Notes under the pieces: generated by a model | What the model was told of the DNA's origin: nothing | The model's database searches: none | What the model saw: the letters and a program-made list of their open reading frames with translations, nothing else | Shown here: piece by piece, positions 15,859 through 25,491 of the stretch | Position numbering within the stretch: the first letter of the stretch is position 1 | How the letters are laid out: each line of letters begins with the position of its first letter | Assembly: GCF_017875645.1 (NCBI RefSeq) | Contig: NZ_JAGGMR010000001.1 | Location: 7,750,001-7,814,000, forward strand | Length of the DNA: 64,000 bases | DNA from: Nocardia goodfellowii | Lineage (GTDB): Bacteria; Actinomycetota; Actinomycetes; Mycobacteriales; Mycobacteriaceae | Reading direction: 5' to 3' | Made by a program: the position numbers and the translations under genes

Positions 15859-17456
15859 GGCCTCGGCTCCTCCGGAGTGTCCGCGGTCTGTTGTTTGCGC
15901 ATGGCGTGGAAACTCTCGATGGTCACCAGCGGCAACGACTTGCGCCCCGACCCGGTGCCGAAGGATCCGTCCTCGGACATGCCCGGCCCGCCCTCGGTCT
16001 CGAGGCTGCAACCGCTGCCCACCGCGGCCTCCTCCAACTGGTGCGCCTCGGACATGGCCGCCGTCGGAATCACATACCGGTCTTCGTATTTCGCGACAGC
16101 GAGCAGGTGGAACATCCGCTCTATCGCCGCGGCCGTCATGCCCACGGCCGCGGCCTTGTCCTCGGTGACGGTGCGACCGAGATTGAGGTCCGCCATGTGC
16201 GACCGCATGGCCGCCAGGCGGTCCAAGCTGAGGCGCACCGGGGCGATATCGCCGGCGGTGAACAGTTCGGCCAGGTATTGGATCGGGATGCGCAGCGCGT
16301 CGATCGCGCCGAACAGGTTGCCGGCGTCCTCGCCGTCGAAACCGCTGTCCGCCACCGCGTCCACCACCGGGGACAGCGGTGGGATGTACCAGACCATCGG
16401 CATGGTGCGGTATTCCGGATGCAGCGGCAATGCGACCCGGTACTCGCTGATCAGGGCGTATACCGGTGAACGCCGGGCGGCCTCGAGCCACTCGCGGGAG
16501 ATGCCGTCGCGTGCCGCGGCGCGACGGACCTCCGGATCCTCCGGATCGAGGAAGCAGGCCAATTGCGCGTGGTAGAGCTGCTTTTCATCCGCGGTGGCGG
16601 CGGCCGCGGTGACCTGATCGGCGTCGTAGAGCATGACGCCGAGGTAGCGCAGCCGGCCCACGCAGGTCTCCGAGCACACGGTGGGCAGGCCGACCTCCAC
16701 CCGCGGATAGCAGAAGGTGCACTTCTCGGCCTTACCGGTCTTGTGGTTGAAATAGATCTTCTTGTACGGGCAGCCGGTGACGCACTGCCGCCAGCCCCGG
16801 CACTGATCCTGATCGACCAGCACGATGCCGTCTTCGGCGCGCTTGTAGATGGCCCCGGACGGGCAGGCCGCCACACAGGACGGGTTGAGGCAGTGCTCGC
16901 AGATCCGCGGCAGGTAGAACATGAAGCTCTCTTCGAAGGTGAAGCGAATCCGCTCGCCCACCTCCTCGCGCATCCGCACCACATTCGGGTCGTCTTGCCC
17001 GTACTCGGCCGCGCCGCCCAGGTTGTCGTCCCAGTTGGCCGACCATTGCACGGACATCGGCTTACCGGTGACCAGCGAGCGCGGCGGCGCGACCGGATAG
17101 TCGTCACCCAGGGGCGCGTCGGTGAGGTTGCGATAGTCGTAGGTCCACGGCTCGTAGTAGTCGCGGATGGTGGGCAGCACCGGATTGGCGAAGAGACTGG
17201 CCAGCTTCCAGGCCCGCGAGCCCTGCTTCAGCTTCAGTTTGCCGCGCCGGGTCAGCGTCCAGCCGCCCTTCCACCGCTCCTGATCCTCGTACCGGCGCGG
17301 ATATCCTTGGCCCGGACGGGTTTCCACATTGTTGAACCACGCGTACTCCATGCCGGAGCGGTTGGTCCAGGTCTGCTTGCAGGTCACCGAGCAGGTATGG
17401 CAGCCGATGCACTTGTCGAGATTCATCACCATCGCGATCTGTGCCATCACACGCAT
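15855..17456 (-). CDS. narH: Respiratory nitrate reductase beta subunit
   Basis: 533 residues. Four Fe-S cluster motifs are intact: C16, C19, C22 and C26 (CIGCHTCSVTC), CEHCLNPSCVAAC, CRGWRQCVTGC in which Trp replaces one Cys (the 3Fe-4S site), and CTFCYPRVEV followed by CSETC. NarH passes electrons from NarI to NarG at the cytoplasmic side of the membrane. ATG shares one base with the narG stop; MAQ at 17447 is an alternative start. Confidence 0.97.
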   Translation of the reverse strand: MRVMAQIAMVMNLDKCIGCHTCSVTCKQTWTNRSGMEYAWFNNVETRPGQGYPRRYEDQERWKGGWTLTRRGKLKLKQGSRAWKLASLFANPVLPTIRDYYEPWTYDYRNLTDAPLGDDYPVAPPRSLVTGKPMSVQWSANWDDNLGGAAEYGQDDPNVVRMREEVGERIRFTFEESFMFYLPRICEHCLNPSCVAACPSGAIYKRAEDGIVLVDQDQCRGWRQCVTGCPYKKIYFNHKTGKAEKCTFCYPRVEVGLPTVCSETCVGRLRYLGVMLYDADQVTAAAATADEKQLYHAQLACFLDPEDPEVRRAAARDGISREWLEAARRSPVYALISEYRVALPLHPEYRTMPMVWYIPPLSPVVDAVADSGFDGEDAGNLFGAIDALRIPIQYLAELFTAGDIAPVRLSLDRLAAMRSHMADLNLGRTVTEDKAAAVGMTAAAIERMFHLLAVAKYEDRYVIPTAAMSEAHQLEEAAVGSGCSLETEGGPGMSEDGSFGTGSGRKSLPLVTIESFHAMRKQQTADTPEEPRP

Positions 17457-20400
17457 CAGAACGAAACCTCCTGGGTGCGGCGGCGGATCACGGTGATCTC
17501 GTCACGCTGGTTGCCGGTCGGTCCGAAATAATTGAAAGCCCAAGACAATTGGGCGTAGCCACCGATCAGATGCGTCGGCTTGAGCAGCACCCGGGTCAGC
17601 GAATTGTGGATGCCGCCGCGGCGGCCGTCGGTGTCGGACTTCGGGACGTTGATCGTGCGTTCCTGCGCGTGGTGCATGTACACCGTCCCGCGCGGCATCC
17701 GCGGCGAGACGATGGCCCGCGCCACCACCACGCCGTTCCGGTTCACCGCCTCGATCCAGTCGTTGTCCGCGACGCCGATGGCCTCCGCGTCTTCCACCGA
17801 CATCCAGATCGCTTGTCCGCCACGGGAAAGCGACAGCATGAACAGGTTGTCCTGATACTCCGAGTGAATGGACCACTTGTTGTGCGGTGTCAGATAGCGG
17901 ACCGTCACCTCGTGCTGGCCGTCGGGGCCGCGCGCGGGTTCGCCGAACAGCCGCCGCATATCCAGCGGCGGCCGGTACACCGGCAGCGCCTCGCCCAGCT
18001 CGTGCATCCAGTCGTGATCGAGGAAGAAATGCTGGCGGCCGGTGAGGGTGTGCCAGGGCTTGAGGTGCTCGGTATTGAGCGTGAACGGCGCGTACCGCCG
18101 CCCGCCCGATTCGCTGCCCGACCACTCCGGTGAGGTGATGACCGGCACCGGCGCGGCCTGGGTGTCGGCGTAGGTGATGCGCACACCCTCCTTCTCCGCC
18201 GCCAGGTGTGCCATGGGCTGTCCGGTGCGCCGCTCCAGGGTCTCGAAGCCCTGAACCGCCAAGCGCCCGTTGGTCGTTCCGGACAGGGCGAGAATCGCGT
18301 TGGCGGCTTTCAGATCGGTGTCCAGCGCGGGGCGTCCGGCGGCGATACCCTCGGCCACCACACCGTTGCGGGCGCGCAGATAGTCGATCTCGGCATCGGG
18401 ACGCAGCATGATGCCCTTGGCCGGTAGGCCCAGCTTCTCGGCCAGTGGGCCCAGCGAAGCGAATTTCGTCGCGATGGCGGTGTAGTCACGTTCCACCACC
18501 GCCAGCGCGGGCATGGTTGTGCCGGGGATCGGAGCACAGTCGCCCGCACGCCAATCCAGCGCGACGCCGCCGGGCTGGGCGGTCTCCCCGGCGGTGTCGT
18601 GCTGCAGCGCCGTGGCCACCACATCGTGACGAGTGCCGAGGTGCCCGGCCGCCAGCTCGCTCAGTCGCGCGGCCAGATCGTAGAAGGCGTCGAAATCGGT
18701 GCGCGCCTGCCAGGGCGGATTCACCGCCGGTGCGAAGGAATGCACGTAGGGGTGCATGTCCGTGGACGACAGGTCGTGCTTCTCGTACCAGGTCGCGGCG
18801 GGCAGCACGACATCCGAGAGCATGGTCGAGGAGGTCATGCGGAAGTCGAGTGTGAGCAGCAGATCGAGCTTCCCCTCCGGTGCTTCGTCATGCCACACCA
18901 CATCCCGGGGGCGGGCACCCGGCGGCGCTTGTTCGGCGCGCAGCGAGGAGTGCGTCCCCAGGAGGTGCTTGGTGAAGTACTCCGCGCCTTTGGCCGAGGA
19001 GCCCAGCAGGTTGGACCGCCACAGCGTGAGCACCCGCGGCCAGTTCCGCGGTGCGTCCGGGTCCTCGCACGCGAAACCCAGTCGGCCGGTGCGTAATTCG
19101 TCCACCACATAGTCGGAGACGGCGGTACCGGCGGCGGCCGCCGCGTCGGCCAGGTCGAGCGGGTTGCGATCGAAAGTCGGATACGACGGCATCCAGCCCA
19201 TCCGCGCCGACTGGGCCAGCACGTCGGCTCCCGTCATCCCGGTGAAGCGGCCCGTACCCAGCGGCGAGGCCAGGACATCGGCGGTGAATCCGTCGTAGCG
19301 CCACTGATCGGTATTGGTGAAAAACCATGCGGTGCCGATCATCTGACGCGGCGGCCGAGACCAGTCGTTGGCCGAGGCCAGTGTGGCCCAACCCGTCACC
19401 GGCCGGCACTTCTCCTGGCCGACATAGTGCGCCCAGCCGCCGCCGTTGCGCCCTTGGCAGCCGGTGAGCAGCAGCAGGGACAGGAACGCGCGGTAGATCG
19501 TCTCGGAGTGGAACCAGTGGTTGGTGCCCGCGCCCATGAGGATCATGCACCGGCCCCGGGATTCCGCGGCGACAGCGGCGAACTCGCGCGCGATCTTGAT
19601 TGTGCGCGCCGCCGGGACGGACGTGATCCGCTCCGCCCAGGCGGGTGTGCAGGCTGCGTCGGCATCGGCGTACGAACTCGGCCAGTCACCGGGCAAATCC
19701 GTTCGGGCGACACCGTATTGGGCCAGCAGCAGATCGAAGACGGTGGTCACCAGCGGCCCGTCCGCGCGCAGACGCCGCGCCGGCACACCGCGCCGCATCG
19801 TCGCGCCGCGGCCCTGCCCGTGCGCGCCGCCCTCGGTGTCGAAGCGCGGCAGCATCACCTCGACCCCGCTGCCGCGGCCGTGCAGGGACAACAGCGGGCG
19901 AACCTGATCGAGATCCAGATTCCAACGGCCCGTGCCGGATTCGGTCCACCGGAAACCGAGCGAACCGTTCGGCACCACCGGTTCGCCGCTGGTCTCGTCC
20001 AGCAGCACCGTCTTCCACCGCGCGCCCTCCCCCGTGTCCCCCAAGTCGGCCGCGCGCACGAACTTGTCCGGGACATACCCGCCGTCGCGTTCCACCAGGG
20101 TCACCAGGAACGGCAGATCGGTGAACTGCCGGACATAGTCGTCGAAGAACGGCACCTGCCGGCCCACGAAGCATTCCCGGAGCACCACGTGCCCCATCGC
20201 CAGAGCCAACGCGCCGTCGGTGCCCGGATGGGGGTGTAGCCATTCGTCGGCGAATTTGGCGTTGTCGGCGTAGTCGGGGGCGACGACCACGACTTTCTGC
20301 CCGCGGTACCGAGCTTCGGCCATCCAGTGCGCGTCCGGCGTCCGGGTCACCGGGACGTTGGAACCCCACATCATGAGGTAGGCCGCGTCCCACCAGTCGC

Positions 20401-21157
20401 CGGACTCGGGGACATCGGTCTGATCGCCGAACACCTGCGGTGAGGCGACCGGCAGATCGGCGTACCAGTCGTAGAACGACAGCATCGGCGCGCCGATCAA
20501 CCCCATGAACCGGGCTCCGGCGGCATGCGAAACCATCGACATGGCGGGAATCGGCGAGAACCCGGCGATCCGGTCCGGGCCGTAGTTCTTGATCGTGTGT
20601 ACGTGTGCGGCGGCGGCGATTTCGATCGCCTCGTCCCAGGTGGCGCGCACCAGACCGCCCTTGCCCCGGGCCCGCTGGTAGCGTCGCCTGCGCTCCGGGT
20701 CGGCCTGAATGTCGGCCCAGGCGCGAACCGGGTCGCCGAGGCGCCGGCGGGCCTCGCGGTACATCTCCAGCAGCACACCGCGGACGTACGGGTAGCGGAC
20801 GCGGGTCGGCGAATAGGTGTACCAGGAGAACGACGCACCGCGCGGACAGCCACGCGGCTCGTACTCGGGACGGTCCGGTCCGACCGACGGATAGTCGGTG
20901 GCCTGGGTCTCCCAGGTGATGATGCCGTCTTTGACGTAGACCTTCCAGCGGCACGAACCGGTGCAGTTCACCCCGTGGGTGGAGTAGACGATCTTGTCGT
21001 GGCTCCACCGATCGCGGTAGAACACATCGCCTTCGCGCCCGCCCTCGATCTGTTCGCTGTGCAGGTCGGCCGCGGGTGCGCCGGGACGGAACCAGCGCGC
21101 CGAGCGCAGCAGCAGTTCACCGGTTTCGCCTGGACCGGCGGCCGGGGGGCTCACCAT
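17456..21157 (-). CDS. narG: Respiratory nitrate reductase alpha subunit
   Basis: 1233 residues from ATG at 21157. Molybdopterin catalytic subunit reducing nitrate to nitrite. The N-terminal FS0 cluster ligands are H61, C65, C69 and C104, with spacing as in Escherichia coli NarG; EPRGCPRGASFSWY and the DWYADLPVASPQVFGDQTDV segment (region of the Mo-ligand Asp) are conserved. No Tat signal is seen, as expected for the cytoplasm-facing enzyme. The frame runs on to 21250 without sense, so the shorter start is used; its ribosome site is weak. First gene of narGHJI plus the sugar porter. Confidence 0.96.
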   Translation of the reverse strand: MVSPPAAGPGETGELLLRSARWFRPGAPAADLHSEQIEGGREGDVFYRDRWSHDKIVYSTHGVNCTGSCRWKVYVKDGIITWETQATDYPSVGPDRPEYEPRGCPRGASFSWYTYSPTRVRYPYVRGVLLEMYREARRRLGDPVRAWADIQADPERRRRYQRARGKGGLVRATWDEAIEIAAAAHVHTIKNYGPDRIAGFSPIPAMSMVSHAAGARFMGLIGAPMLSFYDWYADLPVASPQVFGDQTDVPESGDWWDAAYLMMWGSNVPVTRTPDAHWMAEARYRGQKVVVVAPDYADNAKFADEWLHPHPGTDGALALAMGHVVLRECFVGRQVPFFDDYVRQFTDLPFLVTLVERDGGYVPDKFVRAADLGDTGEGARWKTVLLDETSGEPVVPNGSLGFRWTESGTGRWNLDLDQVRPLLSLHGRGSGVEVMLPRFDTEGGAHGQGRGATMRRGVPARRLRADGPLVTTVFDLLLAQYGVARTDLPGDWPSSYADADAACTPAWAERITSVPAARTIKIAREFAAVAAESRGRCMILMGAGTNHWFHSETIYRAFLSLLLLTGCQGRNGGGWAHYVGQEKCRPVTGWATLASANDWSRPPRQMIGTAWFFTNTDQWRYDGFTADVLASPLGTGRFTGMTGADVLAQSARMGWMPSYPTFDRNPLDLADAAAAAGTAVSDYVVDELRTGRLGFACEDPDAPRNWPRVLTLWRSNLLGSSAKGAEYFTKHLLGTHSSLRAEQAPPGARPRDVVWHDEAPEGKLDLLLTLDFRMTSSTMLSDVVLPAATWYEKHDLSSTDMHPYVHSFAPAVNPPWQARTDFDAFYDLAARLSELAAGHLGTRHDVVATALQHDTAGETAQPGGVALDWRAGDCAPIPGTTMPALAVVERDYTAIATKFASLGPLAEKLGLPAKGIMLRPDAEIDYLRARNGVVAEGIAAGRPALDTDLKAANAILALSGTTNGRLAVQGFETLERRTGQPMAHLAAEKEGVRITYADTQAAPVPVITSPEWSGSESGGRRYAPFTLNTEHLKPWHTLTGRQHFFLDHDWMHELGEALPVYRPPLDMRRLFGEPARGPDGQHEVTVRYLTPHNKWSIHSEYQDNLFMLSLSRGGQAIWMSVEDAEAIGVADNDWIEAVNRNGVVVARAIVSPRMPRGTVYMHHAQERTINVPKSDTDGRRGGIHNSLTRVLLKPTHLIGGYAQLSWAFNYFGPTGNQRDEITVIRRRTQEVSF

Positions 21158-21253
21158 GTCTGACCCATGCCCATCATCCCTTTCCCTCGGCGCGCCAGCG
21201 GGTGCCGCCGCTGTGGAAGCCGGTATCAAGCAACAGCAATTGGGTAGCAACAG

Positions 21254-21270
21254 GACTCGCCAGTCGAGTC
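21254..21270. promoter_or_regulatory. Inverted repeat upstream of narG
   Basis: GACTCG-N5-CGAGTC lies about 100 bases upstream of the narG start, in a 224-base gap that must hold the nar promoter. Could be a regulator site; the regulator cannot be named from sequence. Confidence 0.3.
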
Positions 21271-21381
21271 AAGCACAGAAGAATGCCGGGATTTACGGGC
21301 CACGCCGGACGATCGCCGAGGGGCGGACACGGCGGTTCCGCCGCACCCGTGAGATGCGACGGAACCGAAACGAGCGCGGGA

Positions 21382-21909
21382 TCAGTGGCCGACTACGACC
21401 AAAATGTACTGCTGGGTCGGATCGTTCTGCGCCGGTCGGCTGACGACGCTGTAATCCTTCTCGGCGATCTCGTGAGCATCCACATAGCGATTGTTGGACG
21501 CCTGCTGGATCGTGTACTTGCCGCCGCCGATGGACCGGATATGCCAGAGCTGGGTCGGATTGTTCTGCGCGGGCCGGGTGACCAGACGATAGTCCAGGGA
21601 TTCGATCTCGTGCGCGTCCAGATAGCGGTGGCTGCTGACCTGCTGCACGGTGCCGGTCCCGGTCCCGCTGTCGTCCCAGTTGATCCGCCACTGCTGGCTG
21701 GCGTCTCCCTGCTTCGGCCGGGTGACCACGTTGTAGTCGTGCGTGCCGTCGGCCCAGGCGTCGAGATACCGCCCGCTGGAGACCTGCTGGATGGTGACGA
21801 CGTCGTCCGCCTGTTCGGCGTGCGCGGTGGCGGGGACAGCGACGAGGCCGGCGGCGGTGAGGGCGCCGATGAACAGTCCTGCGGCGGCGCGGCTGATGAA
21901 GTGTGTCAA
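21382..21909 (-). CDS. Secreted RICIN-domain (beta-trefoil) lectin-like protein
   Basis: 175 residues from TTG at 21909 (AGAGAG site upstream); an ATG at 21987 would add 26 residues with no signal-like character. Signal peptide ends near ATAHAEQ. The mature protein is almost entirely three 40-residue repeats, each with an IQQ/VQQ start, a GRYLDA or NRYVDAHE core, RPxQ, and a QxW/QxY end (QQWRI, QLWHI, QQYIL), i.e. a single beta-trefoil. It may bind carbohydrate outside the cell. No enzyme domain is attached, unusual for the family. Confidence 0.8.
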   Translation of the reverse strand: MTHFISRAAAGLFIGALTAAGLVAVPATAHAEQADDVVTIQQVSSGRYLDAWADGTHDYNVVTRPKQGDASQQWRINWDDSGTGTGTVQQVSSHRYLDAHEIESLDYRLVTRPAQNNPTQLWHIRSIGGGKYTIQQASNNRYVDAHEIAEKDYSVVSRPAQNDPTQQYILVVVGH

Positions 21910-22053
21910 GTGCGGATCTCTCTGGGCGAGGGTGCGATGTGCCTGTACGAACAATGTTCGAGCAAACGCACCCGCCGCAGAAGGCACCCTGGGGCGGTCG
22001 CCGTCCCGCCCGGGGGTGCGGAAATCACCCCCGAGAGTGGCCGCGGTCCCCGG

Positions 22054-23067
22054 TCAGGCGTGCAGTGCCGCGACCAGTTCGGTGAGGTTCGCGGGTGAGA
22101 TGTCGTAACCCGGGAAATAGCAGCAGATTTGGGTGGCGTGCGAACCGAAGCGGTCGCGGATCCGGGCGGCGCATTCGGCCGGAGTGCCGACGACGGCGAG
22201 GGTGTGCAGCATGCGATCGTCGATCAGGGCGGACATGTCGGGGAAGGCGCCGCGGCGCGCCATGGCGGCGAGGGTCGGTTGCTTGTCCTGCCAGCCCTCC
22301 ACCTCCAGGACCGGGACATAGTTCGGGGTCGAAGCGTAGAAGGCCACGAGCCTGCGGACTCCTGTTGTCGCGGCCGCCAATTCGGCATCGTCACGGCCGG
22401 TGGCGACGATCACCTGCGGGATTATCTCGAAGTCGCCGGGCGTACGGCCGGACTCCGCGAGGCCGCGTTCGACGGCGGGCAGGGTGCGTTCCTCGAAGTG
22501 GCGTTTGCTGTTGAACGGCATGACGAGCAAGCCGTCGGCGACGGCCGCGGCCGCGGTGGTCATCACCGGGCCCAGCGCGCCGAGTTGGATCGGGGGCGGC
22601 CCGTACGGGTTCGGGCCGGGGTCGAAGTAGGGGGACATCAGGGTGTGCGAGGTGAACTCGCCGCGGTAGTCGAGCCGCGAATTGCCTTCCCACGCCTCGA
22701 AAATTGCTTTGACGGCGCGGACGGTGTCGCGCATCCGGGCAGCGGGCCGGGACCAGGTGGCGCCGTAGCGGCGCTCGATGTGGGCGCGGACCTGGGAGCC
22801 CAGACCGAGGCGGAATCGGCCACCGCTGACCGTTTGCAGGTCGTAGGCCGAGTGCGCCAGGTGCAGCGGGCTTCTGGGCAACGCGATGGCCACATTGGTG
22901 AACAGCGCGAGGTCCACCGCCTGCGCGGCCATGAGCAGCGGGAAGAACACGTCGTGCTGACCTTCGAAAGTGAAGAGTCCGTCGATGCCGCATGCGGCGA
23001 GATCCGTTGCGCGGCGGGCGGCTTCGCCCGGGGCGGCATCCAGCTGAACGTGTACCTGGTACGACAT
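22054..23067 (-). CDS. LLM-class F420-dependent oxidoreductase (TIGR03617-like)
   Basis: 337 residues from ATG at 23067. Luciferase-like barrel with GIDGLFTFEGQHDVFFPL near residue 28, LGLGSQVRAHIERRYG near 92 and FDPGPNPYGPPPIQLGALGP near 150, the pattern of mycobacterial F420-dependent LLM proteins. Substrate unknown. Starts 10 bases after the stop of the DUF3533-like membrane protein gene, so the two are probably co-transcribed. Confidence 0.87.
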   Translation of the reverse strand: MSYQVHVQLDAAPGEAARRATDLAACGIDGLFTFEGQHDVFFPLLMAAQAVDLALFTNVAIALPRSPLHLAHSAYDLQTVSGGRFRLGLGSQVRAHIERRYGATWSRPAARMRDTVRAVKAIFEAWEGNSRLDYRGEFTSHTLMSPYFDPGPNPYGPPPIQLGALGPVMTTAAAAVADGLLVMPFNSKRHFEERTLPAVERGLAESGRTPGDFEIIPQVIVATGRDDAELAAATTGVRRLVAFYASTPNYVPVLEVEGWQDKQPTLAAMARRGAFPDMSALIDDRMLHTLAVVGTPAECAARIRDRFGSHATQICCYFPGYDISPANLTELVAALHA

Positions 23068-23077
23068 TCGAGCGACG

Positions 23078-24313
23078 TTACGCCGCCCGGGTCCGGAATC
23101 GTTCGTTTCCGGCGGTGGCCAGCACACCGACGAGCACGCCGAGCGCCAGGCCCAGCGCGCACATGACGACCGCTTGGGTCAGGCCGGCGTCCGCGCGCGC
23201 GTCGAAGTAGAGGATCGATCGGACACCGAGATACACCTGGCGCATCGGCTCGAACGCCGCCAGCACCTGATAGACGCCCGGAGCCGCTTCGATCGGCCGG
23301 ATGCCGCCCGAGGAGGGAATACCCAGCGCGATGAACAGCAGCAGGTTGATCGGCATCGAGAGGATGCCGAGGATCGGCATTTGGAAGGCCGAGGCCAGCG
23401 CGGCGGTCGCCGCCGAGATGCCCAAGGCGGTGACGCCGACGGCGAGCGCCGCGAAAACGCCGAAGCAGTAGAGGGTGAGGTGATGGTCGATCGGCATGCC
23501 GAGGCGCGCGGCGATCAGTTGATAACTGCCCGCCATCACCAGTGCGACGACCGCGGCCAGGCCCCACTTGTATCCCAGCACGCGCCACGCGGAGACATCG
23601 GGCTTGCCCGCGACCGCGGCATCGACGCCGGCACTGACCAGCACGCTGCCGGTGAATCCGGTGAGCACCAGCAGCAGCGTGTAGTAGAACACCGAGATGC
23701 CGTTGCCGGTGCCCGCGGGCAGCGGGCGGTACTGAGTGGTCGAAATTCGCACCGGGTCGGTGAGGGTGACCAGCGCGGCGTCGGACAGCTCGACGCCGTT
23801 GGCGCGGGCGCGTTCGGTGGCGTCGACGCCGAGCCGCCGGTTGATGTCGGCCAGGGTCGGCTCGAGCAGTTCGGTGGCCAGTGACGCCCCGACCGCGCCC
23901 GCTCGCGGGTTGGTCCGAATCTCGATGACGGGTGGTGTGCCGCGCTCGGCGGCGGGCCGCTCCAGGGCGGTCAACTGTGCGGTGAATTCGGCGGGAATCA
24001 TGACCGCGCCGTACATATTTCCGAGCGACAGCAGTCGCTCGGCCGCCGCGGTGTCGGTGACCCGCAGCGCGACCCGGCCCGCGAGGGCGTCGGTGACTTC
24101 TGCGGCGACCTGCCTGCCGTAAACGCCCTGATCGGCATCGACCAGTACCAGCGGAAAGTCGCGCAGGTGCTGTTCCGAATTGAGGACACTGCCGAGATAG
24201 GACACTGCGAGCAGGCTCAGCAATCCCATCGCAACAACCAGTGGAATCGCCCAAGCCGAATGTTTCCGGCCGGCAGACGTGCTCGCATTCGGATCATCGC
24301 TCGACGAAGGCAC
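23078..24313 (-). CDS. YhgE/Pip- or DUF3533-like membrane protein
   Basis: 411 residues. One membrane helix near residues 22-44, a long extracellular region to about 215, then five or six helices to the end, the layout of ABC-2-type/YhgE-Pip/SNG1 proteins. These lack an ATPase partner and are linked to drug or lipid export and, in mycobacteria, MmpL-like surface processes; the exact role is unknown. It precedes the LLM gene in one operon and is divergent from trpF. Confidence 0.78.
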   Translation of the reverse strand: MPSSSDDPNASTSAGRKHSAWAIPLVVAMGLLSLLAVSYLGSVLNSEQHLRDFPLVLVDADQGVYGRQVAAEVTDALAGRVALRVTDTAAAERLLSLGNMYGAVMIPAEFTAQLTALERPAAERGTPPVIEIRTNPRAGAVGASLATELLEPTLADINRRLGVDATERARANGVELSDAALVTLTDPVRISTTQYRPLPAGTGNGISVFYYTLLLVLTGFTGSVLVSAGVDAAVAGKPDVSAWRVLGYKWGLAAVVALVMAGSYQLIAARLGMPIDHHLTLYCFGVFAALAVGVTALGISAATAALASAFQMPILGILSMPINLLLFIALGIPSSGGIRPIEAAPGVYQVLAAFEPMRQVYLGVRSILYFDARADAGLTQAVVMCALGLALGVLVGVLATAGNERFRTRAA

Positions 24314-24429
24314 GGCGCCACGCTAACAGCACATGTACAGCAACCTCAGCAGACATGCGCGCGGCACAGACGGCCCCGCCACGACACCATCCCGTCGCCA
24401 CCGTCGCCGGATCGCCTAGGGTTTTCCGC

Positions 24430-25071
24430 ATGTTCGTGAAGCTGTGCGGCCTGCGCACCGAGGAGGATGTGGTCACCGCGGTGGCGGCCGGGGCGGACGC
24501 GGTGGGTTTCGTGCTCACCGCCAGCCCGCGCCGGATTTCGGCCGAGCGGGCGCGGCGACTGGTGGCGGATGTGCCGTCACACGTGCTGTCCGTGGGCGTG
24601 GTGCACGGCATTCCAGCGGCCGAGGCCGGTGCGCTGGCACGGGCGTCAGGCGTGGACGCGTTACAGCTGCACGGTTCCTATCCACGGGCGGCCTTCGACG
24701 AACTGGCGGGCCTGCGGCTGCTGCGGGCGACCGCGCTGACCGCCGACACGGACGTGCGCACCGGCGCCTACGGCGAGGAGTGGCTGTTGCTCGACTCCCC
24801 CGTCGCCGGGTCCGGCGAACGCTGGGATCTAGGAGCGCTCGATGACGCGCGCCCGAGCGGGAATTGGCTGCTCGCGGGCGGACTGACGCCCGCGAATGTG
24901 CGCGCGGCGATCGCCGCCGCGCGGCCGTGGGGCGTGGACGTGTCCAGCGGCGTGGAGTCCAGCCGGGGCGTGAAGGACCACAACCTGATGCGCGAGTTCG
25001 TGACGGCCGCGCGGCAGCTGCCTCCGGACGGCCGCGCGGCAGCGCCCTCAGGACTCGACGCGGTCCAGTAG
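24430..25071 (+). CDS. trpF: Phosphoribosylanthranilate isomerase
   Basis: 213 residues from ATG at 24430. TIM-barrel motifs VKLCGLRTEEDV at the start (catalytic Cys), ALQLHGSYPR in the middle, and LLAGGLTPANV plus GVDVSSGVE at the end (catalytic Asp). It converts phosphoribosylanthranilate to CdRP in tryptophan synthesis. It stands alone, away from other trp genes. Converges with and overlaps the NYN-like nuclease gene by 24 bases. Confidence 0.93.
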   Translation: MFVKLCGLRTEEDVVTAVAAGADAVGFVLTASPRRISAERARRLVADVPSHVLSVGVVHGIPAAEAGALARASGVDALQLHGSYPRAAFDELAGLRLLRATALTADTDVRTGAYGEEWLLLDSPVAGSGERWDLGALDDARPSGNWLLAGGLTPANVRAAIAAARPWGVDVSSGVESSRGVKDHNLMREFVTAARQLPPDGRAAAPSGLDAVQ

Positions 25072-25446
25072 CCAGCGCGGACCGACGGTAACGGCCCCCA
25101 GCGCCTCGACCCGATCCCGCAGTTCGCGATCCGCGGTCACCACGATGATGGATCGCCTGCTGTCGGCTTCGACCGCTTGTGCCACCACCCGGACGATCGC
25201 GTCGTCCCCGGACCCATCGGCCGCCACCACCCGGAGCACATCGGATTCCGGTGCGTCACTGGCGATCGCCGCCTTCGCCGCCCCCTCGAGCACGACCACC
25301 ACATCGCCGGGATGCTCGGTCAACGTCGCGATCTTCGACAGCAAACGCCGAGCCGCCCCAGCCCGATCCCGCCACCACCCATCGGGTTTGGCGCCCACCA
25401 CATTCGCCCCGTCCACCACGATCAACTGCGTCCGCTCGTTCGCCAC
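25048..25446 (-). CDS. NYN/PIN-like nuclease-fold protein
   Basis: 132 residues. VDGANVVGAKPDGWWRDRAG at the N-terminus, the D/S-rich centre and IIVVTADRELRDRVEALGA near the end are the acidic motifs of NYN/PIN-like proteins (YacP relatives), predicted metal-dependent RNases. Cytoplasmic. No partner gene visible. Confidence 0.78.
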   Translation of the reverse strand: MANERTQLIVVDGANVVGAKPDGWWRDRAGAARRLLSKIATLTEHPGDVVVVLEGAAKAAIASDAPESDVLRVVAADGSGDDAIVRVVAQAVEADSRRSIIVVTADRELRDRVEALGAVTVGPRWLLDRVES

Positions 25447-25491
25447 CTCACCAGTGTCCTCGAAACGGACTCGGCGGGTGGCGGCAACGCG

